A stretch of 64,000 bases of DNA from assembly GCA_001657295.1 (NCBI GenBank), contig LYSW01000005.1, positions 62,001 to 126,000 on the forward strand, read 5' to 3'. The first letter of the stretch is position 1. Each line of letters opens with the position of its first letter. A program made the translations under genes and the position numbers. The notes under the pieces are model-generated. The model was not told the origin of the DNA. It worked only from the letters and a program-made list of their open reading frames with translations, and did no database searches. This document shows, piece by piece, positions 9,110-17,565 of this stretch. Origin of the DNA: Oceanicaulis sp. BBD 1991-10. Lineage in GTDB: Bacteria > Pseudomonadota > Alphaproteobacteria > Caulobacterales > Maricaulaceae.

Positions 9110-9805
9110 ATGCGGGTTCTGCTGATCGAAGATGATCGTGCGACGGCTCAGGGCATTGAGCTCATGCTCAAGTCCGAAGGCTTTAATGTTTACGTCACCG
9201 ACTATGGTGAAGAGGGCGTCGATCTCGGCAAGCTGTATGATTACGACATCATCCTGCTGGATCTGAATCTGCCCGACATGCCCGGCTTCGACGTTTTGAA
9301 GACGCTGCGCGTCGCCAAAGTCGACACGCCGATCCTGATCCTGTCGGGCAACGCCGACATCGATAATAAAGTGCGCGGCCTGGGCTCGGGCGCGGACGAC
9401 TACATGACCAAGCCCTTCCACAAGGAAGAGCTGATCGCCCGCATCCACGCGGTCGTGCGCCGCTCGAAAGGTCACAGCCAGTCGATCATCAAGACCGGCG
9501 AGATCGCGGTCAATCTCGACGCCAAGACAGTGGAAGTGAATTCCCAGCGCGTGCATCTGACCGGCAAGGAATACCAGATGCTCGAGCTGCTCTCTTTGCG
9601 CAAGGGCACGACCCTGACCAAAGAGATGTTCCTCAATCATCTTTACGGCGGCATGGACGAGCCGGAATTGAAGATCATCGATGTCTTCATCTGCAAGCTC
9701 CGCAAGAAGCTCTCTGCGGCCACCGGGGGTGAAAACCACATCGAAACGGTCTGGGGCCGCGGCTATGTGCTGCGCGACCCGGTCGAGGAAGCCAAAGCCT
9801 CGTAA
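9110..9805 (+). CDS. ctrA: Cell-cycle response regulator CtrA
   Basis: The 231-residue OmpR/PhoB-type master regulator of the alphaproteobacterial cell cycle. It silences or activates flagellar, pilus and division genes through TTAA-N7-TTAA sites. The receiver domain (1-120) has the acidic pocket (IEDD), the phospho-acceptor D51 in LLDLNLPD, and the conserved Lys in TKPF. The winged-helix domain contains [10 protein letters not shown] and the [21 protein letters not shown] and WGRGYVL segments that are almost invariant in CtrA. The C-terminus is EEAKAS rather than the Ala-Ala end of the Caulobacter protein, so the ClpXP degron may differ slightly. Start ATG with agaaggggga upstream. A terminator follows. 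Confidence 0.97.
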   Translation: MRVLLIEDDRATAQGIELMLKSEGFNVYVTDYGEEGVDLGKLYDYDIILLDLNLPDMPGFDVLKTLRVAKVDTPILILSGNADIDNKVRGLGSGADDYMTKPFHKEELIARIHAVVRRSKGHSQSIIKTGEIAVNLDAKTVEVNSQRVHLTGKEYQMLELLSLRKGTTLTKEMFLNHLYGGMDEPELKIIDVFICKLRKKLSAATGGENHIETVWGRGYVLRDPVEEAKAS

Positions 9806-9832
9806 CGCGTCTTCGGAAAGCCGAACCGCAAG

Positions 9833-9862
9833 CGCCCCGGCTCGCATCAGCCGGGGCGTTTT
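9833..9862 (+). terminator. Rho-independent terminator after ctrA
   Basis: A 10-bp perfect stem (cgccccggct / agccggggcg) with a 6-base loop followed by TTTT, 27 bp after the ctrA stop. Confidence 0.85.
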
Positions 9863-10022
9863 GCGTTCATGACGGCTTGACGCCCGTCGGCGCGACGGGC
9901 ATTCAGCCTCTCCCGCTTGGAGGACCCTGACGATGAAGCCGTCCCGCTGAACCCGTCCCCGGCCGGCTCCGGCCTTTTCGCCCGCGTTCGCCGCGGGCGC
10001 CTTCCAGTGTCAGGATCGCACC

Positions 10023-10835
10023 ATGAAAATGCTTGAGAACAAGATCGCGCTGGTCACCGGCGCGGGCCGCGGAATCGGCGCGGCCATCGCCAGAGCCTTC
10101 GCGCGCCAAGGCGCCTTCGTCTTCGTCACCGATATTGATCTGGCGGCCGCGGACGAGGTCGCATTGTCCATCGGCGCCCAAGCCGAGGCGCTGCCCCTGG
10201 ATGTCAGCGAACCGGAACACTGGTCCGGCGCCGAAGCGGTCGTGCGCGACCGGTTCGGCGGGCTCGACATCTTGGTCAACAATGCCGGGATCACCGGCTT
10301 TCTCGAAACGCCCGGGCCTCATGATCCCGAACATTTCGACCTCGCCAGCTGGCGTACGGTGCATGCGGTCAACACCGACGGCGTGGCGCTGGGCTGCAAA
10401 TCGGCGATCGCATTGATGAAGCGGCGCGCGGCGGGCTCGATCATCAATCTGTCCTCCCGCTCCGGTGTTGTGGGGATACCGGCGGCGGCCGCCTACGCGG
10501 CGTCAAAAGCCGCAATCCTCAATCACACCCGGACCGTGGCGCTTTATTGCGCGGAGCAGGGCTATCCGATCCGTTGCAACGCCATCCTGCCCGCCGCGAT
10601 CATGACGCCCATGTGGGACGCCATGCTGGGCACGGGCGCGGCGCGCGACGCCGCGATCGCAGGCGTGGAGGCGGGCATTCCGTTGGGCCGGTTCGGCACG
10701 GCGGACGAGGTCGCCGATGCGGCGGTCTTCCTGGCCGGTCCCACGTCCAGCTATATGACCGGCGGCGACATCCATCTCGACGGCGGCATTCTCGCCGGCG
10801 CCCAGGCCCGGCCTGAGCGGGCCGAGGAGGATTAG
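10023..10835 (+). CDS. SDR-family NAD(P)-dependent oxidoreductase
   Basis: A 270-residue classical short-chain dehydrogenase. The cofactor loop TGAGRGIG is near residues 14-21, with NNAG near 90, catalytic Ser in SSRSGVVG, and YAASKAA holding the catalytic Tyr and Lys. An acidic residue at the end of strand beta-2 (VTDIDLA) suggests NAD(H) preference. The C-terminal GGDIHLDGG segment is the usual SDR end. The exact substrate cannot be read from sequence; the closest general type is the cyclopentanol/3-oxoacyl-like subgroup. A second in-frame ATG two codons in is an equally possible start. The TPR gene follows 38 bp later on the same strand. Confidence 0.88.
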   Translation: MKMLENKIALVTGAGRGIGAAIARAFARQGAFVFVTDIDLAAADEVALSIGAQAEALPLDVSEPEHWSGAEAVVRDRFGGLDILVNNAGITGFLETPGPHDPEHFDLASWRTVHAVNTDGVALGCKSAIALMKRRAAGSIINLSSRSGVVGIPAAAAYAASKAAILNHTRTVALYCAEQGYPIRCNAILPAAIMTPMWDAMLGTGAARDAAIAGVEAGIPLGRFGTADEVADAAVFLAGPTSSYMTGGDIHLDGGILAGAQARPERAEED

Positions 10836-10873
10836 GACGGGCATGCTATAGTGATGGGTGAAGGAGACCCGTC

Positions 10874-11428
10874 ATGGCCGTCATCGCCCTTTCGCTCGCC
10901 CTGGCATTATCCGGCGCATCGCCGCAGGCGGTCGTGATCGGCGAAAGCACGGCGGCGGATTGTTTCGCCGCCGCGCGCGCTCCTGTGGTGACCCGCGCTG
11001 ATGTGGAGACCTGCCGGCTGGCGGCGGAGGATGTGCGCCTGCGCACGCCTGACCGGGCTGCAAGCTGGGTGAATTACGGCATCGTCCTTCGCCGCCGCGG
11101 GCGGCCGGACGCGGCGATCGACGCCTATGACCGCGCCGCAGCGCTTATGCCCGAGCTGGCCGAGTCCTATTTGAATCGCGGCGCGGCGCGGGCGGCGCTG
11201 GGCCAGACCGATCTTGCACTGACGGATATCGATAGAGCGCTGGCGCTCGGTCCGGCCGAGCCCCAGGCGGCGCTGGTGAACAGGGCGCTCGTCCATGAGC
11301 GGCGCGGCGAGTTGGAGGCGGCGTGGCGCGACCTGCAGGCGGCGCTGGAGATCGCCCCGGATTATGCGCCGGCGCTCAGAGCGCTGGAGCGGTATCAGAC
11401 CGGGCCCGGCGCAGGCGAGGGCCGTTAG
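10874..11428 (+). CDS. Exported TPR-repeat protein
   Basis: 184 residues. It has a short hydrophobic N-terminus (MAVIALSLALALSGASPQA) likely to be a signal peptide, a two-Cys region (DCF, ETCRL) and then about three tetratricopeptide repeats (residues ~60-165, with ASWVNYGIVLRRRGRPDAAIDAYDRA, AESYLNRGAARAALGQ and AALVNRALVHERRGELEAA). TPRs mediate protein-protein contacts, probably in the periplasm here; no partner is evident. A strong ribosome site (gaaggaga) precedes the ATG. The stop codon overlaps the convergent amidohydrolase gene by 4 bp. Confidence 0.8.
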   Translation: MAVIALSLALALSGASPQAVVIGESTAADCFAAARAPVVTRADVETCRLAAEDVRLRTPDRAASWVNYGIVLRRRGRPDAAIDAYDRAAALMPELAESYLNRGAARAALGQTDLALTDIDRALALGPAEPQAALVNRALVHERRGELEAAWRDLQAALEIAPDYAPALRALERYQTGPGAGEGR

Positions 11429-13143
11429 TCCTCGGCCCGCCAGACAATTTCGCCGTCGACCACGGTCATCACCGGGCGCGCGTTTCGCAGCTCCAGATCC
11501 GGCACGGTCATCAGATCGCGATCGAAGACGGAAAAGTCCGCAATCTTGCCCACCTCGATCGTGCCCAGCTCGTCCTCGCGGAAGCTGGCGTAGGCCGGCC
11601 AGATCGTGAACAGCTTCAGGGCGGTCTCCCGGTCCAGCGCCTGATCGAGATTCCAGCCTTCGCCGGCATAGCCGTTAAGGTCGCGGCGCACGGCGGCGGC
11701 GTAAAACTCGATGCGCGCTTCACCGCGCTCCACCGGCGCGTCCGAGCCGCCGGCGATCAGCGCGCCGGTCTCGATCAACGTGCGCCAGGCATAGGCGCCG
11801 TCCAGGCGCTGCAGGCCGATGCGCGAAGGCGCGAAATGCAGATCGCCGATGGCGTGGCTGGGCTGCATGGAGGCGATCACGCGCATCTCGCCGAAGCGCG
11901 GAATGTCCACCGGCGCAAGCACTTGGGCATGCTCCACCCGCCATCGCGGATCAGCGACGGCCCGCTCAGCCTCCGGCACCGCATCGAAGCTGGATTCCAT
12001 CCAATTGAGCAGGCGCTGATTTCCCGCGTCTCCGATGGCGTGCACGGCCAGCTGGACGCCGTCCTCCAGCGCGTCGCGCATCATCGCTTCCGAGGACGGG
12101 CGCTGGGACAGGAAGAGTCCCGAATTCTCAGGCGCGTCGTCATAGGGCGCCAGCAGCGCCGCGCCGCGCGAGCCGAGCGCGCCGTCCATATAGAATTTCA
12201 CCCCCCGGGCGATGACCCGGCCGTCCGCCTCGACGCGCGGGGCGGCGGCGGCGACGGCCGCGTAATCTTCGGGGTTGGCGTAGACGAGGGAGCGGATCGG
12301 GAAGCGGCCGTCTTCGGCGAGTTCGGCCATCAGGTCCACATCGGCGTAATCCACGCTCATATCATGCACGCCGGTCCAGCCCGACGCGGCGATGACCCGG
12401 GCGCCCAGCTCGTAAAGATATTTGCGTTCGTCCCGCGTGGGCTCCGGGCTTAACGCGGCGAAGGGCGCCATGGCGGTGTCGATGATCATGCCCGTGGCGG
12501 CGCCGGTCTCGTCGCGCCGGATCGCCCCGCCCTCGGGGTCGGGGGTGTCGTTCGTGATGCCGGCAGCCTCCATGGCCGCGGTGTTCGCCACCAGGGCGTG
12601 ACCGTCCGCGCGCACCAGCACGACCGGGCGCTCGGATTCCACCGCGTCCAGATCGGCGGCGGTGGGGAAGCGGCCGTCCGGCCAGTGAGTCTCGATCCAG
12701 CCGCGTCCGGCGATGATGGAGGCGGTCTCATCCGCCGCCGCGCCCGCCACCGCGGCCTGCAGCTCGGCGATGGAGCCGACATCCTCCAGATTGAGACTGC
12801 GCTCGCGCGCGCCCACGCCGATGACATGGACATGGCTGTCGGTGAAGCCGGGAAACATCGCTGCGCCGCCCAAATTCACCATTTCAGTGTCCGGCCCGAT
12901 CAGGCTCTCAGCGCCTGCCGCACCGCCGACATAAACGATGCGGCCGTCGGCCACCGCGACCAGCTCGGCCATGGCGGGGCCGTCCAGCCCGGTATAGATC
13001 GGCCCGCCTGTGAACACGCGGTCGGCGGACGGGGCGGCGGCGCCATCGCCTGAGCTGGCGGGCGCGCCGTCATTCGCCGGTCCGCAGGCGGCGAGCAGGA
13101 CGAGAGCCGGGACGCTGGCGAGGGCGGGGGCGGCAAGGCGCAT
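11425..13143 (-). CDS. Exported amidohydrolase-3 family lipoprotein (YtcJ-like)
   Basis: 572 residues. The N-terminus carries a lipoprotein signal with lipobox LLAAC, so it should be anchored in the envelope facing the periplasm. The body is a metal-dependent amidohydrolase: DSHVHVIG after a short beta domain gives the first metal His pair, WTGVHDMSVD follows, and YMDGALGSRGAALLAPYDD is typical of the YtcJ/amidohydrolase-3 group. Further His residues lie in LAVHAIGDAGN, RVEHAQVL and GGSDAPVE. The substrate is unknown; the family hydrolyses N-acyl or cyclic amides. It convergently overlaps the TPR gene and is 11 bp downstream of a second lipoprotein gene on the same strand, so the two are likely one operon. 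Confidence 0.88.
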   Translation of the reverse strand: MRLAAPALASVPALVLLAACGPANDGAPASSGDGAAAPSADRVFTGGPIYTGLDGPAMAELVAVADGRIVYVGGAAGAESLIGPDTEMVNLGGAAMFPGFTDSHVHVIGVGARERSLNLEDVGSIAELQAAVAGAAADETASIIAGRGWIETHWPDGRFPTAADLDAVESERPVVLVRADGHALVANTAAMEAAGITNDTPDPEGGAIRRDETGAATGMIIDTAMAPFAALSPEPTRDERKYLYELGARVIAASGWTGVHDMSVDYADVDLMAELAEDGRFPIRSLVYANPEDYAAVAAAAPRVEADGRVIARGVKFYMDGALGSRGAALLAPYDDAPENSGLFLSQRPSSEAMMRDALEDGVQLAVHAIGDAGNQRLLNWMESSFDAVPEAERAVADPRWRVEHAQVLAPVDIPRFGEMRVIASMQPSHAIGDLHFAPSRIGLQRLDGAYAWRTLIETGALIAGGSDAPVERGEARIEFYAAAVRRDLNGYAGEGWNLDQALDRETALKLFTIWPAYASFREDELGTIEVGKIADFSVFDRDLMTVPDLELRNARPVMTVVDGEIVWRAED

Positions 13144-13154
13144 GGAGGGGCTCC

Positions 13155-13739
13155 TTAGTCGGAAAGATTTTCATCGCCCCAGGCTGGCGGAGGCGTTTCG
13201 GCGCGCACGGACAGATCAAAGACCGCGCGGAAATGGCGATTAAAGCGGTTGAGCGCATAGACATATTCGGTCTCTGTCACGCTCACCGACCAGATATTCT
13301 CCATGGAATCCGGGATGCCTTCACGCGCGAACAATTCCTTGGAGAACTGATCGGCCGGGAAGTCGAGCGCCGTCCCGGCGGCGGCGCCGTCGGTGCGGCC
13401 GCCATACCAGGACAGAGCGTCCTGTTCGCCGTCCTCGTGGCGGTGATTATGCTTCAGCTCGATCCCGCCATCTTCCATCCGCGTGAACACCCAGACCCGG
13501 GAGCGGTCTTCGCCGACATGGAAGGGCACGCGCACCACGTCGTCCCCGCAGTCGCGCACATGCATGACGAGGCGCTGGCTGGCGAAAGCGGCGTCGCGCG
13601 GATCGTCTGACGTGACGCGGCCTTCGAAGGATTGACCGCACAGCGCGGTGAGGGCGTCGATCAGATCGGGCGCCGGCGCATCTGCGGGCGTGCAAGCGGC
13701 CAAGCCCGGCCCGATAGCGGCAAGAAGCAAGAAACGCAT
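13155..13739 (-). CDS. Hypothetical lipoprotein
   Basis: 194 residues from the ATG at 13739, which has ggggagg just upstream; a codon 12 bp earlier is also in frame. A lipobox (GLAAC) follows the hydrophobic N-terminus, so it should be a lipid-anchored envelope protein. The mature part has two Cys (in TALCGQSF and VRDCGDD) that could form a disulfide, a KHNHRHEDGEQD stretch and an aromatic-rich second half (WSVSVTETEYVYALNRFNRHFRAVFDL). No family is recognised. It is transcribed towards, and probably with, the amidohydrolase gene 11 bp downstream. Confidence 0.75.
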   Translation of the reverse strand: MRFLLLAAIGPGLAACTPADAPAPDLIDALTALCGQSFEGRVTSDDPRDAAFASQRLVMHVRDCGDDVVRVPFHVGEDRSRVWVFTRMEDGGIELKHNHRHEDGEQDALSWYGGRTDGAAAGTALDFPADQFSKELFAREGIPDSMENIWSVSVTETEYVYALNRFNRHFRAVFDLSVRAETPPPAWGDENLSD

Positions 13740-13799
13740 GAGCCTCCCCACACCCGTTCAGGGCGGCAGGCTAGTCGATCTTCGTGCGAATAAAAGGGC

Positions 13800-14315
13800 T
13801 TACTCCGCCGCGGCGCGGTGGCGGACCAGCTTCTGGACCTTTTTGACGGCCCGGTCGCGCTTCAATTTCGACAGATAGTCGATGAAGACGACGCCCTCCA
13901 GATGATCCATCTCATGCTGGATGCAGACCGCGAACAGGTCTTCGGCGATCTCCTCGCGGGGCTCGCCGTCATAATCGAGATATTCGACTTTCACCCGCAC
14001 CGGGCGCTCGACATCGTCGAACACGTCCGGAACCGACAGGCAGCCTTCCTGATACGGCTTCAAATCCTCGGTCAGCGGCGTGATCACCGGATTGACGTAG
14101 TATTTCGGGTCGTCGCGGTCGTCGGACAGGTCCATGACGATGACCCGCTTATCCACGCCCACCTGAATGGCGGCCAGGCCGATGCCGTCGGCTTCGTACA
14201 TGGTCTCGACCATGTCATCCATCAGCGCGCGCAAGGCGTCGTCCACAGCCTCCACAGGCTTGGACACCAGCTTCAAGCGCGCGTCGGGAACGGTCAGAAT
14301 CTCGCGTACGGCCAT
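13800..14315 (-). CDS. def: Peptide deformylase
   Basis: Removes the formyl group from the N-terminal Met of new proteins. The 171-residue protein has all three PDF motifs: [10 protein letters not shown] (about 44-53), EGCLS (about 90-94, metal-binding Cys) and QHEMDHLEG (about 133-141, two metal His and the catalytic Glu). An ordinary type 1 enzyme. It stands alone here, not next to fmt, and the 530 bp upstream are non-coding. Confidence 0.96.
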   Translation of the reverse strand: MAVREILTVPDARLKLVSKPVEAVDDALRALMDDMVETMYEADGIGLAAIQVGVDKRVIVMDLSDDRDDPKYYVNPVITPLTEDLKPYQEGCLSVPDVFDDVERPVRVKVEYLDYDGEPREEIAEDLFAVCIQHEMDHLEGVVFIDYLSKLKRDRAVKKVQKLVRHRAAAE

Positions 14316-14845
14316 GGCCGTTAGGTAATCGGTGCGGGGCGAGGGTTCAAGATGAGTGTTTCACCTTGCGGTGATGGCCTGGTCCGTCCGGGCCAGGCGG
14401 GTCGGCGCAAGTCAGGCGAATTTATCCCCCTCCCCCTGCACCGGCCGCATACTGCGCTCGCTTGTTTGCACGGGAGGTCGGTCCGGAGCGTCCTGATCGG
14501 GCGGGCGAGCAGGGTGTCCCGAGCCGAACCGGACTAACGCCCCGGCGAGGCGAAGCGGCGTTCCGCACTGAGGTTCTGCAAGGCAGCATGAAAAGTGGGT
14601 CTTCGAGCCCAGCCATCAGGCCGTTCGACAAATCACCCTTATGGCGCGGGAGCCTTCACGGGCTATAAAACCATACTCGACCATAACGGCCCGGACGTCT
14701 CCCGCGCCCCTCCCACCTTCACCGCCCAGCGCTCAGCGCTGAGGCGGCGTTCGGCGTGCCGCTTTCTCAGTCCCGTCGCAGCCCGCTTCCGCGCTTGAGA
14801 CGCCGGGACCGATGAGGATGGGGCGCCCGTCCTGAAGCGGCCGCT
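14316..14845. other. 530-bp gap between def and rmuC, no confident gene
   Basis: The region is read outward by def and is downstream of rmuC, both on the minus strand, so it holds the def promoter. Short frames exist on both strands (about 60-70 codons) but lack family resemblance or strong ribosome sites. Visible structure includes a gggtcttcgagccc hairpin near 14597 and an AGCGCT-rich palindrome near 14725-14742. The base pattern of 14460-14690 (GGCGTTCCGCACTGAGG, ATCACCCTTATGGCGCGGGAGCC) looks like a dispersed intergenic repeat or structured RNA rather than coding DNA, but no second copy is present in this window. Confidence 0.4.
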
Positions 14846-16237
14846 CTACTCCGCCGCATCCGGCGTCGACAGCGCGCGCGGCGTCTCATCGACTTGGGCG
14901 GGGGCGTCCAGCGCCTTGGTCTGACCATTGAGGTCCGCCATCTTGCGGGCCGAGACCATGACCCGGCCCTCCAGCGAGGCGACGGCCTTGTTGTAATTGC
15001 CGGTGGCGGTCCTCAGACCCGAACCGACCCGGCCGAGATGATCCGCGAACGTGCCCAGGCGGTCGTGCAGCTCAGCGCCCAGGGCGGCGATCTTGGTGGC
15101 GTTCCGCTCCAGCTTCTCCTGGCGGAAGCCGTAGGCCACCGCTTTGGCCAGGGCGAGCAGGGTGGCCGGCGTGGTGATGATGACATTGGCCTTGATCGCC
15201 TCGTCGAATAGGCCGGGATCTTCTTCTATGGCGGCGGAATAAAAACTCTCGCCCGGAATGAAGAGCGCGACGAAGTCGATGGCGCCGTCGACAGCCGCCG
15301 CATACTCCTTGCGCGCCAGCTGTTTGACGTGGGTTTTCACCTGCTGGGCGTGGCGGCGCAGCGCATCGCGGCGCGCGGCGTCGTCGCCGGCTTCCACCGC
15401 GTCGAGATAAGCCGTCAGCGCGACCTTGGAATCGATGACGAAGCGGCCGCCGCCGGGCAGGCGCACGACGAAATCCGGCCGCAGCGCCGCGCCGTCGCTA
15501 TTCTGCGTCTGGTGCTGGGCGTCATAGTCGATGTCCTTGGTCAGGCCGGCGAGCTCGAGAATATTCTCCACCGTGCGCTCGCCCCATTGGCCGCGCGTCG
15601 TGGATTTGCGTTGCAAGGCGTTGACCAGCTTGGCGGTCTCGCTTTGCTGCCGGCTCAGACCCTCTGTCAGCAGGGTGATCTGCTGGGCCAGCTCGCCCGA
15701 GGATCGCGCGCGGTCGCGCTGGAGATGTTCGACCTGGGTCTTCACCGCCTCAAGATTGGCCTTGATCGGATCGACCAGTGATTTCACCCCGCCTTCCGCC
15801 AGCTTGGAGTTGGCGTCGAACGTCTCCTTGGCCTGCGCCAACAGCTTGGCGCTCGACGCATCCAGCGCCTCGCCGGCGAGCGCCTTGAAGCGGTCTTGCA
15901 TTTCGACAGTGAGTTTGGACAGGCGTTCGCGCTCCTCTTCGACCGCCTGCTCGCGCTCGCGCATCTGGGCGGACAGCCGTTCGATCCGTTTGTCGGCCTC
16001 GCCGCGCATGGTGCGTTCGGTGGCGAGTTCCTGGCGCAGGCTCTCGAGCTGAGCGGCTTCGGCGCGCGCCTGCGCCAGCGCCAGCTCGGCGGCGCGGCGG
16101 TCCTCGCGAAGCTGATCGGCCGCCGCCTCGCTCAGGTTCAGGCGTTTTGAGGCGTGCCAGGTGATCAGCGCCAGAACGCCGATGGCGACCAGGCTGGCGC
16201 CGCCGAAGGCGATCATTGCGATGTGAATCGGATCCAT
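14846..16237 (-). CDS. rmuC: DNA recombination protein RmuC
   Basis: 463 residues. An N-terminal transmembrane segment (IAMIAFGGASLVAIGVLALITW), then a long coiled coil (about 35-190) and a C-terminal nuclease-like RmuC domain containing GQWGERTVENILELAGL, RPDFVVRLPGGGRFVIDSKVAL, VALFIPGESFYSAAI and VIITTPATLLALAKAVAYGF. RmuC limits recombination at inverted repeats in E. coli; the domain is related to PD-(D/E)XK nucleases. Monocistronic as far as can be seen. Confidence 0.95.
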   Translation of the reverse strand: MDPIHIAMIAFGGASLVAIGVLALITWHASKRLNLSEAAADQLREDRRAAELALAQARAEAAQLESLRQELATERTMRGEADKRIERLSAQMREREQAVEEERERLSKLTVEMQDRFKALAGEALDASSAKLLAQAKETFDANSKLAEGGVKSLVDPIKANLEAVKTQVEHLQRDRARSSGELAQQITLLTEGLSRQQSETAKLVNALQRKSTTRGQWGERTVENILELAGLTKDIDYDAQHQTQNSDGAALRPDFVVRLPGGGRFVIDSKVALTAYLDAVEAGDDAARRDALRRHAQQVKTHVKQLARKEYAAAVDGAIDFVALFIPGESFYSAAIEEDPGLFDEAIKANVIITTPATLLALAKAVAYGFRQEKLERNATKIAALGAELHDRLGTFADHLGRVGSGLRTATGNYNKAVASLEGRVMVSARKMADLNGQTKALDAPAQVDETPRALSTPDAAE

Positions 16238-16340
16238 CCTCTTGCCTCACTCAAACCGGAACGAAACCAGATCATAACGGATTCGCGGGCGGCGCGCGCC
16301 TTGCATCAACACTGATCCAAGCCGGTATGGGGACGCTTTG

Positions 16341-17471
16341 ATGCGCCTGTTTGAGACACCGCTGTCCAGCCTCGGCGCCCGGGATCGGGAGATTTGGCGC
16401 GATCTGGCGCATGTCGACGGCGTGCTGACCAGCCCCTACCTGCTTCCCGAATTCGCCGACCTGGTCGATGCCGAGCGCGGCGATGTCCGCGTGGTGATTG
16501 CAGAGCAAGACGGCCGGTCGCTCGGCTACTTCGCCTGCCATGCGCCCGTGGGCGGCGTCGTCCGCCCGGTCGGCGCGCCCCTGTCGGACTATCAGGGTTT
16601 CGCCGCCGCGCCGGACTTCAAGGTCGATCACGACGCCATGTTGCGGACGCTCGGCGCCGGGGCGCTGGTGTATGACAACTGGGCCGGCCCGGCGCCGGGG
16701 CGCACCCGGGTGCGGGCCGGCTCGTCGATCCTGGATTTGAGCGCGGGCGCCGAGGTCTGGCTGGAACGGCGGCGCGGGCTGCACAAGTCGCATTTCAAGA
16801 AGATGGGTCAGCGCCGCCGCAAAGCCGAGCGCGAGTTCGGCGAGATGCGCGTGGTCTTCGGCGATCCGCTCGGCGAGCGCTATGCCGCCCTGAAATCCTG
16901 GAAAAGCGCGCAATACCGCCAGTCCGGTCTGATCGATCTGTTCTCGGTGGCTTGGACCGAGGGCGTGCTGGCGCGCGCCTCGACCCGCGCCTTCGGACCT
17001 TTTCGCGGCTTCACCGCCTCGCTCTATCTGGGCGAAGAGCTGGCGGCGGTGGAGACCGGCCTGATCGCCGGCGGGACCTATCATAGCTGGATGCCGGCCT
17101 ATGATCCGCGCTTCTCCGCGGTGTCGCCGGGCCTGCTTTTGCTTCACGGCATCATCGAGGCGGCCGAAAATCTGGGCGTGGCGCGCATCGATCTGGGCAA
17201 GGGCGAGCAGGCCTACAAGGCGTATTACACCGATTATGAAGCGCCCCTGAGCGCCGGCCGGGCGCTGCGCAGCGGATGGACCGCGGCGCGGGTGTCCGGC
17301 TGGGAGATGGCCGAACAGCTCGGCGCCATGCTGCCCGGCCCGCTGGCCGCGGCGCCAGTCAAGCTGCGCCGGCGCTGGTCGCACACCGCCGCGATCGAGC
17401 CGGATTACGCGGCGCGTCTTGCACGTTTTGCGGCGGCCTTCGCGCATGCGCCCAAGCGATTGACCGTTTAG
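16341..17471 (+). CDS. FemAB/CelD-like GNAT-fold acyltransferase
   Basis: 376 residues from the ATG at 16341 (a TTG three bases earlier is less likely). The layout is that of the BioF2-like/CelD acetyltransferases: an N-terminal half with SPYLLPEFADLVDAERGDVRVVIAEQDGRSLGYFA, a central basic helix (GLHKSHFKKMGQRRRKAEREFG), and a C-terminal GNAT half with AAVETGLIAGGTYHSWMPAYDPRFSAVSPGLLLLHGIIEAA and IDLGKGEQAYKAYY. Relatives occur with exopolysaccharide and cellulose genes and are assumed to acylate envelope sugars or lipids; no such genes are next to it here. The specific substrate is unknown. Confidence 0.82.
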   Translation: MRLFETPLSSLGARDREIWRDLAHVDGVLTSPYLLPEFADLVDAERGDVRVVIAEQDGRSLGYFACHAPVGGVVRPVGAPLSDYQGFAAAPDFKVDHDAMLRTLGAGALVYDNWAGPAPGRTRVRAGSSILDLSAGAEVWLERRRGLHKSHFKKMGQRRRKAEREFGEMRVVFGDPLGERYAALKSWKSAQYRQSGLIDLFSVAWTEGVLARASTRAFGPFRGFTASLYLGEELAAVETGLIAGGTYHSWMPAYDPRFSAVSPGLLLLHGIIEAAENLGVARIDLGKGEQAYKAYYTDYEAPLSAGRALRSGWTAARVSGWEMAEQLGAMLPGPLAAAPVKLRRRWSHTAAIEPDYAARLARFAAAFAHAPKRLTV

Positions 17472-17565
17472 CGCGCGCGGATAATTCACAAGGCTGTCAG
17501 TTCCGTTCTTCGCCAGGCGCGCTATATAGCGGCGTCAAAGCGCCACGCCCTGAACGGAGACGCCC

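Noticed and set aside
14422-14668. Short frames of about 68 codons on both strands between def and rmuC
   Set aside because: No ribosome site, no recognised family, and both strands are equally open, which fits non-coding GC-rich or repeat DNA.
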